55,955 bases of DNA, taken from contig SBGP01000021.1 of assembly GCA_006226595.1 (NCBI GenBank), forward strand, positions 1-55,955, in the 5' to 3' direction. This document shows positions 41,133 to 55,955 of the stretch, piece by piece. This DNA is from Deltaproteobacteria bacterium (GTDB taxonomy: Bacteria > Myxococcota_A > UBA796 > GCA-2862545). How positions within the stretch are numbered: position 1 is the first letter of the stretch; every line of letters begins with the position of its first letter. The position numbers were made by a program, and so were the translations under genes. Under the pieces are notes generated by a model, which saw only the letters and a list, made by a program, of their open reading frames with translations, was not told the origin of the DNA and ran no database searches.

Positions 41133-41929
41133 CCGGGCGGAAACACGTCCCGCACGGCGCCGAGCACGAGGTCGTTGTCGCTGCGCAGGCGATAGTCCTC
41201 GGACTGGTCGATCCACCGCACGATGCCCTGCTCGTCGACGAGCACGGTGGTCGGAATCGCCATGGTCTTCACCGACGGCACCAGGGCGAGCGGCACGCCA
41301 AGCAGCTGGAAGCGCCCGGTGGAGAACTCGATGGCCTTGTGATGCTCGACGCCGTACGTGCGAATCACCGCGAGCTCCGGGTCGGCAAGCAGCGTGACCT
41401 GCCCCAGCGACGCGCCGTCCCGGTCGTGGTGGAAGTTCACGTCCGCCACGCTGTCCTTGGACAACGCGACGATGCGCACCCCATGGGCGTCGAGCTCGTC
41501 CTGCATCTGCGCGAAGCGCCGCAACTCGGCGCTACAGTAAGGTCACCAGTGGCCGCGGAAGAACTTGAACAGGGTGCGCCTGCCCACGAGGTCCTCCGCG
41601 GTGAACGGCTGCCCATGCCGATCGAGAGCCGTGAACGCGAGCATCGGCTCGCCGACCGCGATGCGCAGGTCGCCGATCGGGGTCTTGCGCTGCGAGAGCA
41701 GGAACAGGAACAGTGCCCCCATCACCGAGGCGACGAGCGCGGGCACGAGCACGGAGGCGTCGGCTCCGGCCCGGGCCATCGCGACCGCCGAAGCGACGAG
41801 GGCGGCGGTCTGCACGCTCAGGTGTCCGATCGGTCGCGGCGGCACGCGTCCCGAGGGCACGCTGCCCATGTAGGTGACCCAGGAGGCGAGCGACGCGAGG
41901 GCGGCGACGAGGGCGAGGACGAGGTTCAT
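41129..41929 (-). CDS. Candidate selenoprotein: membrane-anchored peroxiredoxin/AhpC-TSA-like protein with UxxC motif
   Basis: Read through the TGA at 41543-41545, this gives 266 residues. Three membrane spans (about 2-20, 39-54, 57-78) precede a thioredoxin-fold redoxin domain: LRIAVGEPMLAFTALD, TLFKFFRGHW, then Sec129-PYC132, SAELRRFAQMQDELDAHGV, VALSKDS and the cis-Pro segment TMAIPTTVLVDEQGIVRW. Relatives have CPYC at this place, so the TGA falls exactly on the catalytic Cys. A stem-loop starts 10 nt after the TGA. The frame is open and protein-like on both sides. ATG 41929 starts the first span; TTG 41950 is an alternative start. Likely a thiol/peroxide reductase at the inner membrane. 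The other reading is a pseudogene, which I think less likely. Confidence 0.85.
41515..41533 (-). promoter_or_regulatory. Putative bacterial SECIS hairpin
   Basis: Downstream of the recoded TGA, AGCGCCG (41533-41527) pairs perfectly with CGGCGCT (41521-41515), closing a five-base loop AGTTG (41526-41522). The loop starts 17 nt after the TGA and has a G in its first two bases, which fits the described bacterial SECIS rules for SelB binding. Confidence 0.65.
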
Positions 41930-41953
41930 GCGGGCGTGGTCTCTCTGCAATGG

Positions 41954-41974
41954 CCAACGTTACACAGCCAACGT
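41954..41974. promoter_or_regulatory. Repeated CCAACGT heptamers upstream of the selenoprotein gene
   Basis: CCAACGT occurs at 41954-41960 and 41968-41974, 14 bp apart. A third copy at 42121-42127 lies near the divergent hydrolase promoter. The first copy overlaps a minus-strand TAACGT -10-like hexamer (41962-41957). It may be a shared operator in the 225-nt divergent gap; the rest of that gap shows no credible gene. Confidence 0.4.
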
Positions 41975-42142
41975 CCGCTGCTACAGCGATTCTCGGTGAG
42001 GAGGGTCGAGCGCTCGGCGTCGATGGCGCTCGCGGCGGGCGGTGCGCAGACGACGGCAGGTCACGCCCTTCCGAGGCGAACGCGCCGTTCGGGGAGGCCG
42101 CGAACGGCGTCGAGAATGGACCAACGTCGCCGAGGAGCGCTG

Positions 42143-42148
42143 TATGCT
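42143..42148 (+). promoter_or_regulatory. -10 hexamer TATGCT, leaderless layout
   Basis: TATGCT ends 6 nt before ATG 42155. The GAGG between them is only 2 nt from the ATG, too close to act as a ribosome site. Confidence 0.45.
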
Positions 42149-42154
42149 GAGGCC

Positions 42155-43231
42155 ATGATCCGCGTGCTCCTTCCGCTGTTCCTCCTCGCCTGCCACCCCG
42201 CCGAGGACCCCGAGCCAATCGACGTCTGGTCGCCACCGGACAGCGAGGGCACGTTCCTCGCCGGCACCCTCGACGACAGCTTCGTTGGCAGCGAGGACCT
42301 CGCGCTGACGGTGCAGGTCTGGTTCCCCGCCAGCGAGGGCGACACCGACTTCGTCGAGTACGACGGGCTCATGCTCGGCGGCGCCGTGGAAGACGGCGTG
42401 CCCGCCTGCGACGTGCCTCGGCCCGCGGTCGTGTTCTCGCACGGCAACGGCGGCATCCGCTTCCAGTCCTTCTTCCTCACCGAGCACCTCGCCCGGCACG
42501 GCTACGTGGTGGTCGCCCCCGACCACGACGGCAACACCCTGTACGGCAACGACCTGCCTCGCGGTGAGCTCGCCCTGCGGCGGCCGCGGGACGTGACGGA
42601 CAGCTTCGACTGGCTCGCCGCGCAGGCCGCGGATCCAGCGAGCCCGCTGTTCGGATGCATCGACCCCGACGCAGGCTTCGCAATGACCGGACACTCCTTC
42701 GGCGGCTACACGACCCTCGCCGTCGCCGGAGCGCCGCTGGACCTCGACGCGCTCGCCAGTCACTGCGCCGCGGACAGCGACCTGCTGTGCGGCGCGGAGA
42801 CCGCCTGGGCCGAGTCGCATCCGGACGACGCGAGCGGCGACCTCTCGGACTCCCGCGCATGGGCCGCCGTGCCGCTCGCGCCCGCGGGCGCCATCGCACT
42901 GGTGGAGTCGGGCATCGAGGTGCCGACCCTCGCCATCGGCGGGATCGAGGACGGCCTCACCACGTGGCAGGACCAGCTGGAGCCGATCTACGCGGGGCTC
43001 ACCACCGAAGAGCGCGCGCTCGCCGGCATCGTCGACGCGGGGCACTACACGTTCACCAACCTGTGCACCAGCGGATTCGACGGCTGCGGCGACGGCGCAA
43101 TCGACACGGATCTGGCGTACGGGCTGATCCAGACCATGACCCTCGCGTGGATCGACGTGGCTCGCGGGGAGTCTCGCTCGGCCGAGTGGCTGCCGCCGGG
43201 GAGCGACGCGGTGGAGTGGTACGCCCCCTGA
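42155..43231 (+). CDS. Alpha/beta-hydrolase lipoprotein (PAF-acetylhydrolase / dienelactone-hydrolase type)
   Basis: A 358-residue lipoprotein (LFLLAC, Cys13). The hydrolase core has VVFSHGNGG (oxyanion hole), VVVAPDHDGNT, the nucleophile elbow GHSFGG with Ser181, GIEDGLT as the probable acid region and DAGHYTF with the likely catalytic His. The layout matches secreted PAF-acetylhydrolase-like or polyester-hydrolase-like enzymes. Several Cys in the C-terminal third suggest disulfides. It is divergent from the selenoprotein candidate. The substrate is unknown. Confidence 0.83.
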   Translation: MIRVLLPLFLLACHPAEDPEPIDVWSPPDSEGTFLAGTLDDSFVGSEDLALTVQVWFPASEGDTDFVEYDGLMLGGAVEDGVPACDVPRPAVVFSHGNGGIRFQSFFLTEHLARHGYVVVAPDHDGNTLYGNDLPRGELALRRPRDVTDSFDWLAAQAADPASPLFGCIDPDAGFAMTGHSFGGYTTLAVAGAPLDLDALASHCAADSDLLCGAETAWAESHPDDASGDLSDSRAWAAVPLAPAGAIALVESGIEVPTLAIGGIEDGLTTWQDQLEPIYAGLTTEERALAGIVDAGHYTFTNLCTSGFDGCGDGAIDTDLAYGLIQTMTLAWIDVARGESRSAEWLPPGSDAVEWYAP

Positions 43232-43406
43232 AAAGCCGCAGATGCGCCACGATCCTCGATTCGCGTCGCGGTGGAGGCGCGTCGGCGGTCCGCCGCCGAT
43301 CGGCTGATTCCGCAGCCATCCCGTGAGGTGCGCGAAAATGGCGCATTCGCCCGCGCAGAGCCCCTCAAACTGCGCTATTCCTGCGCCCCCCTGCTTCGGA
43401 GCCCAC

Positions 43407-44464
43407 GTGATCGCCCTGTGGACCCTCGTCGTCGCGGCTCAGGCCGCTTGTCCTTCGCTGCCCGCCGAGCTCGATGCTGCCGAGACGGCGCTCCAGGTCC
43501 TCGACCTGCCGGCCGCCGAGGCGTACCTCGACAACGCCGAGGCCGCGCTGGCCTGCGGACGCCTGCCCGACGCGAGCGAGGTGGCCCGCTTCCACTTCCT
43601 CGACGGCGCGGTGGCCCAGTTCATGGGCGACGCCCCGGCCGCGAAGCAGTCGTATCGCGCCGCGCTGGCCCTCGACCCGGAGGCCGGACTCGCGGGCTTC
43701 GAGTCGGCCCTGTCCAGTGTGGTCGACGAGGCCCGGGCCGAGACGCCGAGCCAGACCGGCTCGATCGAGGTCTCCCCCGCCCTTGCCGACCCGTGGCAGG
43801 TTCGTGTCGACCTCGGTGCGTCCACACCGACGCCCGTCGCCGTGATGGAGGGGCTGCACCTGGTGCAGTTCACGGACGCGGACGGGGCGGTGTTCGGGGG
43901 GCACGTCGTGCTCGTCACCGCGGACATGCCGGTCGTCGTGAACCACGACCTTCCGGCGACCCCGCCGGAGCCTGAGCGGGTGCGAAACCCCGTGGATACG
44001 AGCTTCACGGTGCGCCTCGGCATCGGCACGGGCTTCGCGTTCGGCAAGTCCCAGACGGCGACCGTCGACGGCACCACCTTCGACGAGCCGGCGTTCAAGG
44101 CGACCACTCCGGCGTCGTTGGGCCTGGACTTCGGCGTCGGCCCCGTGTTCTTCGAGGCCGAGGGCGAGGTCGGCGCACTGCTCGACGGCCACTACCTGGT
44201 GGAAGGAACCCCCTCCCCCGAAGCGACCAAGCTCGCGTGGGGCGTCGGCCTCAACGCCGGTGCGAACCTCGGCGACCTCGCCCTCGGCGTGGGCGGCGGC
44301 GCAGCCCTCCCCGGCCGCTACCGCGGCTACGCCCTGGCCCGGTTCACGCCCTTCCGCCGCGCCCCGGTGTCGCTCACCGCCCGCGCCGGCGTCCGCTCCG
44401 CGCACCGCCTCGGCGCCGAGCCGATGTTCGGCCTCACCGTCGCCTACGACCTGGGACTGCTGTG

Positions 44465-44465
<1 letters not shown>
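43407..44465 (+). CDS. Outer-membrane-type protein with N-terminal helical repeat region
   Basis: A 352-residue exported protein (signal peptide VIALWTLVVAAQAAC). Residues 20-110 are TPR-like helices with LDAAETALQVLDLPAAEAYL. About 110-185 is a beta-sandwich-like part. The last 160 residues alternate beta strands with Gly/Ala turns (VRLGIGTGFAFG, LGLDFGVGPVFFEAEG, FGLTVAYDLGLL), as in an outer-membrane barrel. GTG 43407 has GGAG 5 nt upstream; an upstream in-frame GTG at 43323 gives a non-signal N-terminus. It shares one base with the next gene (TGATG), so it is in the same operon as the giant repeat proteins and might export or anchor them. Confidence 0.7.
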
Positions 44466-49503
<5,038 letters not shown>

Positions 49504-49507
<4 letters not shown>

Positions 49508-52500
49508 TCACGCTCATCCTCGCCACGCAGGCCCTCGCCGCCGACCTCGTCGTCGGCCCGAACGAGACCTACACGACCCTCTCCGAAGCCGCTGACGCCG
49601 CGGCCTCGGGCGACCGCATCCTGATCATGCCGGGCGACTACGAAGACAGCCTGGTCACGCTCGACAAGACGCTGACCTTCGAGGCCCTCGGTCTGGTCCG
49701 CTGGCTCGGCGACGGCTCGGGCCCGAACATCGCGACCTACAACCAGGATGAGCGCTTCGACACCGCGATCATCCGCGTCGTCGGCCTGCAGCTCGAGGCC
49801 AATGCCGGTCACCAGATCCTCTCCGGCTCCGCGAACTTCGAGATCGAGGACTGCGACCTGTTCGGCGGAAGCACCACCGGCTTGCTCGCCGGCGGCCAGG
49901 TGGGCACGGAGACCACCGTGTTCGCCCGCAACAGCACGTTCACGGGTCCGACCTTCGCGGGCATCGGCGGCCTGATCTACTCGCCGAGCGGCACGGTCGT
50001 CATCGACTCGCAATTCACCGACGGACGCGCTGGCAAGGATGGCGGCGCCATCGCCGCCGGCCGCGGTGGCCTGTGGGTCGAGGGCAGCCACTTCGAGCGC
50101 AACCAGGCCACCGACGGCGGCGCCGTAGCGGGGGCCGGGGCCTACGTCTACGACAGCACCTTCGTCGACAACCACGCAGCGAACGGCGGTGGCCACGTCT
50201 CGGACGCCACCATCATCGCGCGCTCCCAGTTCGGCTCGGGCTCGGCGGACAGCGGCGTCGCCGTGAACTCGCAATTCCTTCGACTCGTGATCGACTCCGA
50301 GTTCACCGACAACGCCGACATCGTGGCGACGGCCACCAACCCGCAGCTGCAGTTCATCCGCAACACGCACTGCGTGAGCAGCGCCATCGCCATCGACGTG
50401 TCGGCCGCGGCCGAGAACCTGGTCGGTGTGTTCAACAACCAGGCCAACGTCGACGGCCTGCTGTTCCGCATGCAGGGCACCGGTCGGCTCGCGATCCGCC
50501 ACAACTACGTGACCGCGCCGGTCGGCCCGGTGATCTTCAAGGGCAAGAACATCAACACGGCCATCGAGGCCAACGTGTTCGACGCTCAGCCCGTGTTCGA
50601 CACAATGGCCGGCGACTTCATGGAGGGCGGCCGACAGAACTGGTACGAGCGCGGCGCTCCGATCTCGACGGGCCTGAGCCTGATCGAGGCGAACTACAAC
50701 CGCCTTGGCGAGGCCTCGGGACTGACCGGCGACCCGTGCATCGCCGCCGTCTCCTACGTGTCGCGGCCCCAGGCGGTGGTCGTCGACGCAGTGCCCATGT
50801 ACCTGCAAGGCTTCGCCGAGTGGGACTGGCCGGCCATCGACTGGGACGACAGCTACGCCGACGCAGGTCCGTACGGAGGCCTGTTCGCCGACCCCGCACT
50901 GTACGTCGACAATGACGGCGACGGGTGGGTGGCGGCCCTCGACTGCAACGATGCAAACCCCAACATCGCGCCGCTGCATCCCGAGGATTGCAGCGACCCG
51001 GCCGACAACGACTGCGATCCGGCCACCTCGGCGGATGGCTTCGGCGGCCAGGGGATCTCCTACTACGATGACCGCGACGGGGACGGCTTTGGCGATGCGG
51101 TCGGCGCCGCGGACTTCACGTGCACGCCGCTGGCCGGATGGGTCGCCAACCGACTCGACTGCGATGACAACGCGCCGCAGGTCTATCCCGGGCACGCGGA
51201 CGTCTGCGACGCCGTGGACAACGACTGCGATGGCGAGCAGAACTCCGTGCCCTCCGACTGGTACGACGACGGCGATGGCGACGGCGTGGGCAAGAGCTTC
51301 GCGTACTCCAGCTGCGTGACCCAGACCACCGCGCTGCAGGGCGGGGACTGCGACGACACCGTTCCGGGCGGCGCCCAGGGCTACGGCATGGTGGGCTACT
51401 GGGACTGGGACGCCGACGGCGCGGTCGACGACCGGTACCCGAACGATGTGCTCCTCCCCAGCTGCACGCCGGCCCCGGCCGACTGCAACGACGACGACAA
51501 CACCACGGTTCCCGGCGCGACGGACACCTGCGACGGCGTCGACAGCGACTGCGACGGCAACATCGACGAGGACGCCACGACGAGCGCGACCGGCTTCATC
51601 GACGCCGACGGAGACGGCTACGGAGACGTGGCGTACAGCGGCTGCGACGGCCGCACCGATGTCGTGCCCGACGGCGGGGACTGCGACGACAGCAACCCCG
51701 CCATCCACCCCAACCGGGTCGACGTGTGCAACGGCTTCGACGACGACTGCGACGGCACCGCCGACAACGGCATCGTGCCCCACTGGTGGGTCGACCTCGA
51801 CGGCGACGGCGCCTACGTCGACAGCAACGTCGACGACTGCACGCCTCCGCATGCCTCGGCCATCGACACCGCGCCGAGCGTGCTCGACTGCGACGACACC
51901 GAGCCCACCACCACCCCCGGCGGCACCGAGCTGTGCGGTGACGACGTCGACAACGACTGCGACGGGGTGACCGACGAGCAGTCCGGCGGCGTGCCGTGGT
52001 GGCTCGACGCGGACAGCGATGGCTACGCGGTCGAGCTGCCCGTCTACTTCTGCCCCGGCGAGACCCCGGCGGGCGGCTACTCGCCGAGCAGCACCGACCC
52101 GTGGGACTGCGACGACAGCGACGGCACCGTGTACCCTGGCAGCACCGAGGCGTGCGACGGCGTCGACAACGACTGCGACGACTCGATCGACGAGGAGTCC
52201 GGTGACCCGGCCTTCGCGGACATCGATGGCGACGGCTTCGGCGGCGTGCCCCTCGGGACCTACTGCACCGCGCCGAACGGCTCGGTGGCCGAGGGCGGCG
52301 ACTGCGACGACAACGATCCGAACATCGGCCTCGGCGCGGCGTGGTACCGCGACGCGGATGGCGACGGCTTCGGCAACGCCGTGGTCTACGCCTGCGAAGA
52401 TCCGGGCACCGGCTTCGTGCAGGTCGACGGCGACTGCGTCGACAGTGACGCGCTGGCCTTCCCCGGCGCCGACGAGGACTGCAACAGCCGCGACGACGAC

Positions 52501-54519
52501 TGCGACGGCGCGACCGACGAGGGCCTGCCGACCCAGAGCTACTACGGAGACGCCGACGGCGACGGCTGGGGTGGCGCGCTGATCCAGGCCTGCGGCCCTG
52601 GCGCGGCGGTGAGCGGCCTGTCCGGCGACTGCGACGACAACGACCCGACCGTGTTCCCGTCCGCGCTCGACCTCTGCGAGGACGGCATCGACGCGAACTG
52701 CGACGGCACGGACCCGATCTGCAACGTCCAGGACCTCGATGGCGACGGCTTCTGCGAGGGGGGCTGCGAGAACCCGGGCGACTGCAACGACGGCGACGCG
52801 AGCGTGAGCCCGTGGGCGGTCGAGGACTGCAACGGCGAGGACGACGACTGCGACGGCCTGATCGACGACGGCCTCACCTCGGACCACGATGGTGACGGCT
52901 TCACCGAGGTCGGCTCCTGCGAAGGCTCCGCGGACGACTGCAACGACTGGATCGACACGATCTTCGTCGGCGCCACCGAGGCCTGCAACGGCCTCGACGA
53001 CGACTGCAACGACGCGATCGACGAGGGTCTGCTCACCGACGCCGACGGCGACGGCTTTCCGGCGGCGAGCAGCTGCCTGACCTTCGCGCCCTTCGACTGC
53101 GACGACACCGACGCGTCCGTGTACCCGGGCGCGACCGAGACCAACAACGGCACCGACGACGACTGCGACGGCCAGACGGACGAGCCCGCCTCGGGAGACG
53201 ACGCCGATGGCGACGGCTACTGCGAGGGACCGACCTGCGACGATGCCGGCGTGCTCCCCGGCGACTGCGATGACACCGACCCCTCGGTGAACCCGGGTCC
53301 CGGCGCCATCGACATCGACGACGGCATCGACAACGACTGCGACGGCACCGTCGACGACGGCCCCAGTCGCGACACCGACCGGGACCGCGACGGCTACACC
53401 GTGTCGCAGGGCGACTGCAACGACCTGAACCCGCACATCCACCCGGGCGCGGTCGAGCAGTGCAACGGCCTCGACGACGACTGCGATGGCCTGGTCGCGC
53501 TCACCGAGTTCGACATCGACCAGGACGGGCTGCGTGCCTGTGAGGGCGACTGCAACGACTACGACGCTCGCGTTCGCCCTGGCATCGCCGAGGACTGCGC
53601 CGACGAGCTCGACAACAACTGCGACGGCCTGGTCAACGAGGATGCCGACGCCGACCGTGACGGCTTCACCACCTGCATGGGCGACTGTCGCGACGACCTG
53701 CCCGAGATCAACCCCGCCGCACCTGAAGAGGCCTGCAACGAGGTCGACGACAACTGCGACGGCGTGATCGACGAGGGCCTCGACCGGGACGGGGACGGGT
53801 GGATTGCCTGCCTCGTCGTGCTCGAGGACGGCTGCATCCCCGACCAGCCGCTGTGCGACTGCGACGACACCAACGCGTACGTCGCGCCGTACCTGCCGGA
53901 GATCTGCGGCGACGGCCTCGACAACAACTGCGACGGCGCGGTCGACAACGACGAAGACGTCGACGGCGACGGGTGGACCACCTGCGAGGGCGACTGTCGC
54001 GACAACGACCCGTTCTTCTCGCCGGGCGCCGCCGAGCTGTGCGACGACCTCGACAACGACTGCGACTTCCGGACGGACGAGGGCTTCGACGTCGACGGCG
54101 ACGGCTGGCGCACCTGCGCCGGCGACTGCGACGACACCTCCGCGGTCACGTACCCGCTGGCCGAGGAGCTGTGCGACACCCTCGACAACGACTGCAACGG
54201 CGTGGTCGACGACGAGTGGCCCGACCGCGACCTCGACGGATTCACCGAGTGCGACCCGACGCCGGACTGCGCCGAGGGCGACGCGACCGTGTCCCCCGCG
54301 CAGGTCGAGAGCTGCGACAACGGCGTAGACGACGACTGCGACGGCGCGACCGATTGGCAGGACGCGGACTGCGACGCCACGAGCTACCCCGCCTACTGTG
54401 GCTGTCAGACCGGCTCGAGCGGCCCCGGGCCGTGGTTGCTGGCTCCGCTCCTCGCTGGACTCGTCCGGCGTCGCCGGCGCGTGGCCTCGCGCCTTGAACT
54501 CCCCGACGTTTCCATCTAG
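49504..54519 (+). CDS. Second giant MopE-type repeat protein, tandem paralogue
   Basis: 1671 residues with the same architecture as its upstream neighbour. A signal peptide (TQALAADL) and beta-helix-like region (about 18-440, opening YTTLSEAADAAASGDRILIM) are followed by about twenty MopE-core units with DxDGDG calcium-type loops, and YPAYCGCQTGSSG, a hydrophobic span and RRRRR. Repeat order is largely collinear between the two (for example DGYCEGP-C, then AGVLPGDCDD in both), so one arose by whole-gene duplication. ATG 49504 overlaps the previous stop (ATGA). The two products may form a paired surface structure. Confidence 0.88.
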
Positions 54520-54530
54520 AACAGCCCATC

Positions 54531-55955
54531 GTGACCGCCACCGACGAGACCCGCCGCTACCGCATCGAACGCCTGCTCGGAAAGGGCGGCTACGGCCGTG
54601 TCTACAAGGCAGAGCTGATCGGCAACGTCGGCTTCCGAAAGGCCGTCGCCATCAAGCTTCTCCACGAAGAGGGCGTCGACGAGAAGACGCTTCAGCGCTT
54701 CCGCGACGAGGCCCGCATCCTCGGGCTGCTCAACGACCCGGCGATCATCAAGGTCGACCCGCCGATCCGCCTGGAAGGCCGCTGGGCCGTGGTCATGGAG
54801 CTCGCCGAGGGCGCGCCCTCCCACGTGTTCATCAAGCGCGAGCCGATGCCCCCTGGCGTCGCCGCCGAGCTCATCGGGGAGTGCGCCCGCGCGCTGGACG
54901 CGGCCTACAACCAGGAGGTCGACGGCGATCCGCTGCGCCTGCTTCACCGCGACCTCAAGCCGGCCAACGTGATGGTGACCACCGCGGGCAGCGTGAAGAT
55001 CCTCGACTTCGGCATCGCCAAGGCGAGCTTCGAGGGTCGCGAGGCCCACACCACCAAGGACCTCGCCGGCACCGTGCCCTACATGGCGCCCGAGCGACTC
55101 GAGGGCGAAGAGAGCCCGGCGGGCGACGTGTTCTCGCTGGGCATCATGCTCCGGCGCTACGTGCGCCGGGACAAGTCCCTCGGCTTCGGGCGATGGAAGG
55201 ACTACCCGAACCCACCACCGCTCACCGAGCCCATGCAGCACGCCCTCCAGCTCGCCGCGCTCATGTACCAGCTCGAGCCGGAGAAGCGCCCGACCATGCG
55301 CGAGGTCGAGGACATGTGTGAGCGTATCCGCCGCATGGACACGCGCAGCCCGTCGCTCCGACGCTGGGTCGAGCCGCGCTTCCCCGGTCCCGATCTCGAC
55401 GAAGAGGCCGATACCGACCCGCTCCTCGGCGTGGTGCTCACCGAAGGCACCGCCGCCAGCGCGCGTCCGGCGCCGAACCGCATGGCGGACACCGGGCAGG
55501 TGCTGGCGCTGCTCTCGGGCACCGCGGACCAGCCGCCCGAGCGCGAGGTCGAGCCGAGTCCTCCGCCGACCTTCCAGGGGCACGTCACCTCGCTGGCCCC
55601 CTCTCCCGCGCCGGTGCTCAAGACCGCGGACGAGCCGGCCCCATCCCTACCGCCGACCGTCGAGACCCCGGCCCCACGCGGCCCGTCGGGCATGGCCCTG
55701 TTCCTGCTCGGTGGCGTCGGCGCGGTGCTCGCACTCGCCGCGGTCGGACTGCTCGTCGTCCTGCTCTCCGGCCCTTCCGAGGATCCGACGCCCACGCCGC
55801 AGCCCGTCGTCGCCGCACCCACGCCCGAGCCCACTCCCGTGCCGGAGCCCGTCGTCGAGCCCGAACCGGCCGTCGACGTGGAGCCGGAGCCCGTCGCCGA
55901 GCCCGCGCCCGAGCCCGTCGTCGCGACGACCACCGCCCCCAGGCCCGCGCCAGCG
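54531..55955 (+). CDS. Transmembrane Ser/Thr protein kinase (3' truncated by window end)
   Basis: 475 codons are visible and the frame is open at the right edge. The kinase domain has GKGGYGRVY (17-25), Lys42, HRDLKPANV (139-147), DFG (159-161) and AGTVPYMAPERL. A Pro-rich linker follows and then one membrane span at about 387-413, with a Pro/Glu/Val-rich (PEP-type) extracellular stalk to the edge. GTG 54531 is the first start after the MopE gene, 11 nt from its stop. No clear ribosome site is seen; TAGAAC at 54517-54522 is a weak -10. It may regulate the surface proteins encoded upstream. Confidence 0.85.
   Translation, partial: MTATDETRRYRIERLLGKGGYGRVYKAELIGNVGFRKAVAIKLLHEEGVDEKTLQRFRDEARILGLLNDPAIIKVDPPIRLEGRWAVVMELAEGAPSHVFIKREPMPPGVAAELIGECARALDAAYNQEVDGDPLRLLHRDLKPANVMVTTAGSVKILDFGIAKASFEGREAHTTKDLAGTVPYMAPERLEGEESPAGDVFSLGIMLRRYVRRDKSLGFGRWKDYPNPPPLTEPMQHALQLAALMYQLEPEKRPTMREVEDMCERIRRMDTRSPSLRRWVEPRFPGPDLDEEADTDPLLGVVLTEGTAASARPAPNRMADTGQVLALLSGTADQPPEREVEPSPPPTFQGHVTSLAPSPAPVLKTADEPAPSLPPTVETPAPRGPSGMALFLLGGVGAVLALAAVGLLVVLLSGPSEDPTPTPQPVVAAPTPEPTPVPEPVVEPEPAVDVEPEPVAEPAPEPVVATTTAPRPAPA

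Noticed and set aside
41543-41545. TGA as a true stop, making two small genes or a pseudogene
   Set aside because: The frame continues in phase into a conserved redoxin half with PYC directly after the TGA, and a SECIS-like stem follows; a split would leave both halves non-functional.

Overview
The window is a gene-dense stretch of very GC-rich DNA. It looks like a chromosome fragment from a myxobacterium-like member of the Myxococcota (former Deltaproteobacteria). This is inferred from several traits: many lipoproteins with Asp/Thr-rich linkers, Hanks-type Ser/Thr kinases, an FHA protein, giant MopE-type Asp-rich repeat proteins, and C-terminal tails of the Cys + transmembrane + Arg-cluster (MYXO-CTERM-like) kind. 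I saw no rRNA, tRNA, CRISPR array or intact insertion sequence.

Layout. 1-2500: end of an outer-membrane-type protein, a TetR regulator with two tandem operators coupled to a fatty-acid hydroxylase, and a metallo-beta-lactamase-fold protein. 2600-7050: a signalling module of ECF-type sigma factor, FecR/TPR membrane protein and transmembrane Ser/Thr kinase. 7050-16080: a GST-like protein, then a tightly overlapping molybdate operon (one-component regulator, modA, modB, modC) running into a methyltransferase and a Cys-type sulfatase, followed by two divergent sulfatase-like membrane proteins that have Thr at the nucleophile position. 16100-22730: a second TetR-like regulator, a small secreted protein with an elaborate double inverted-repeat promoter, a lipase-like lipoprotein, a copper-monooxygenase-like lipoprotein and a lipoprotein with an 18-bp in-frame tandem repeat. 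22800-30230: a coupled minus-strand pair, a kinase-ATPase-TPR regulator followed by a fusion of a squalene-hopene-cyclase-like domain to an Lcp/MpaB (DUF2236) oxygenase-like domain. An FHA protein is transcribed divergently from a 24-bp shared promoter gap. 30280-43230: mostly secreted, membrane and hydrolase genes. These include two sub-60-residue membrane proteins, an operon of two PDZ-like secreted proteins carrying a CGPCCHG motif with a JmjC-type dioxygenase, and a peroxiredoxin-like membrane protein interrupted by an in-frame TGA. 43400-55955: a likely operon of an outer-membrane-type protein, two tandem giant MopE-repeat proteins and a truncated Ser/Thr kinase.

Two observations stand out. 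(1) The minus-strand gene at 41129-41929 reads continuously if the TGA at 41543-41545 is decoded as selenocysteine. This gives a U-x-x-C redox motif, and a bacterial-SECIS-like hairpin lies immediately downstream, so it is probably an unannotated selenoprotein. (2) The gene at 22802-25885 joins a class II triterpene cyclase with a conserved DxDD acid motif to an isoprenoid-cleaving-type oxygenase in one chain. It is translationally coupled to a large kinase/ATPase, suggesting a regulated cyclise-then-oxidise terpenoid system.

A recurrent expression pattern is a TANNNT-like -10 hexamer only 5-6 nt before the start codon, suggesting leaderless mRNAs. Convergent neighbours repeatedly have abutting or interlocked TAG stops. 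All functional assignments come from reading motifs by eye; no database search was possible.
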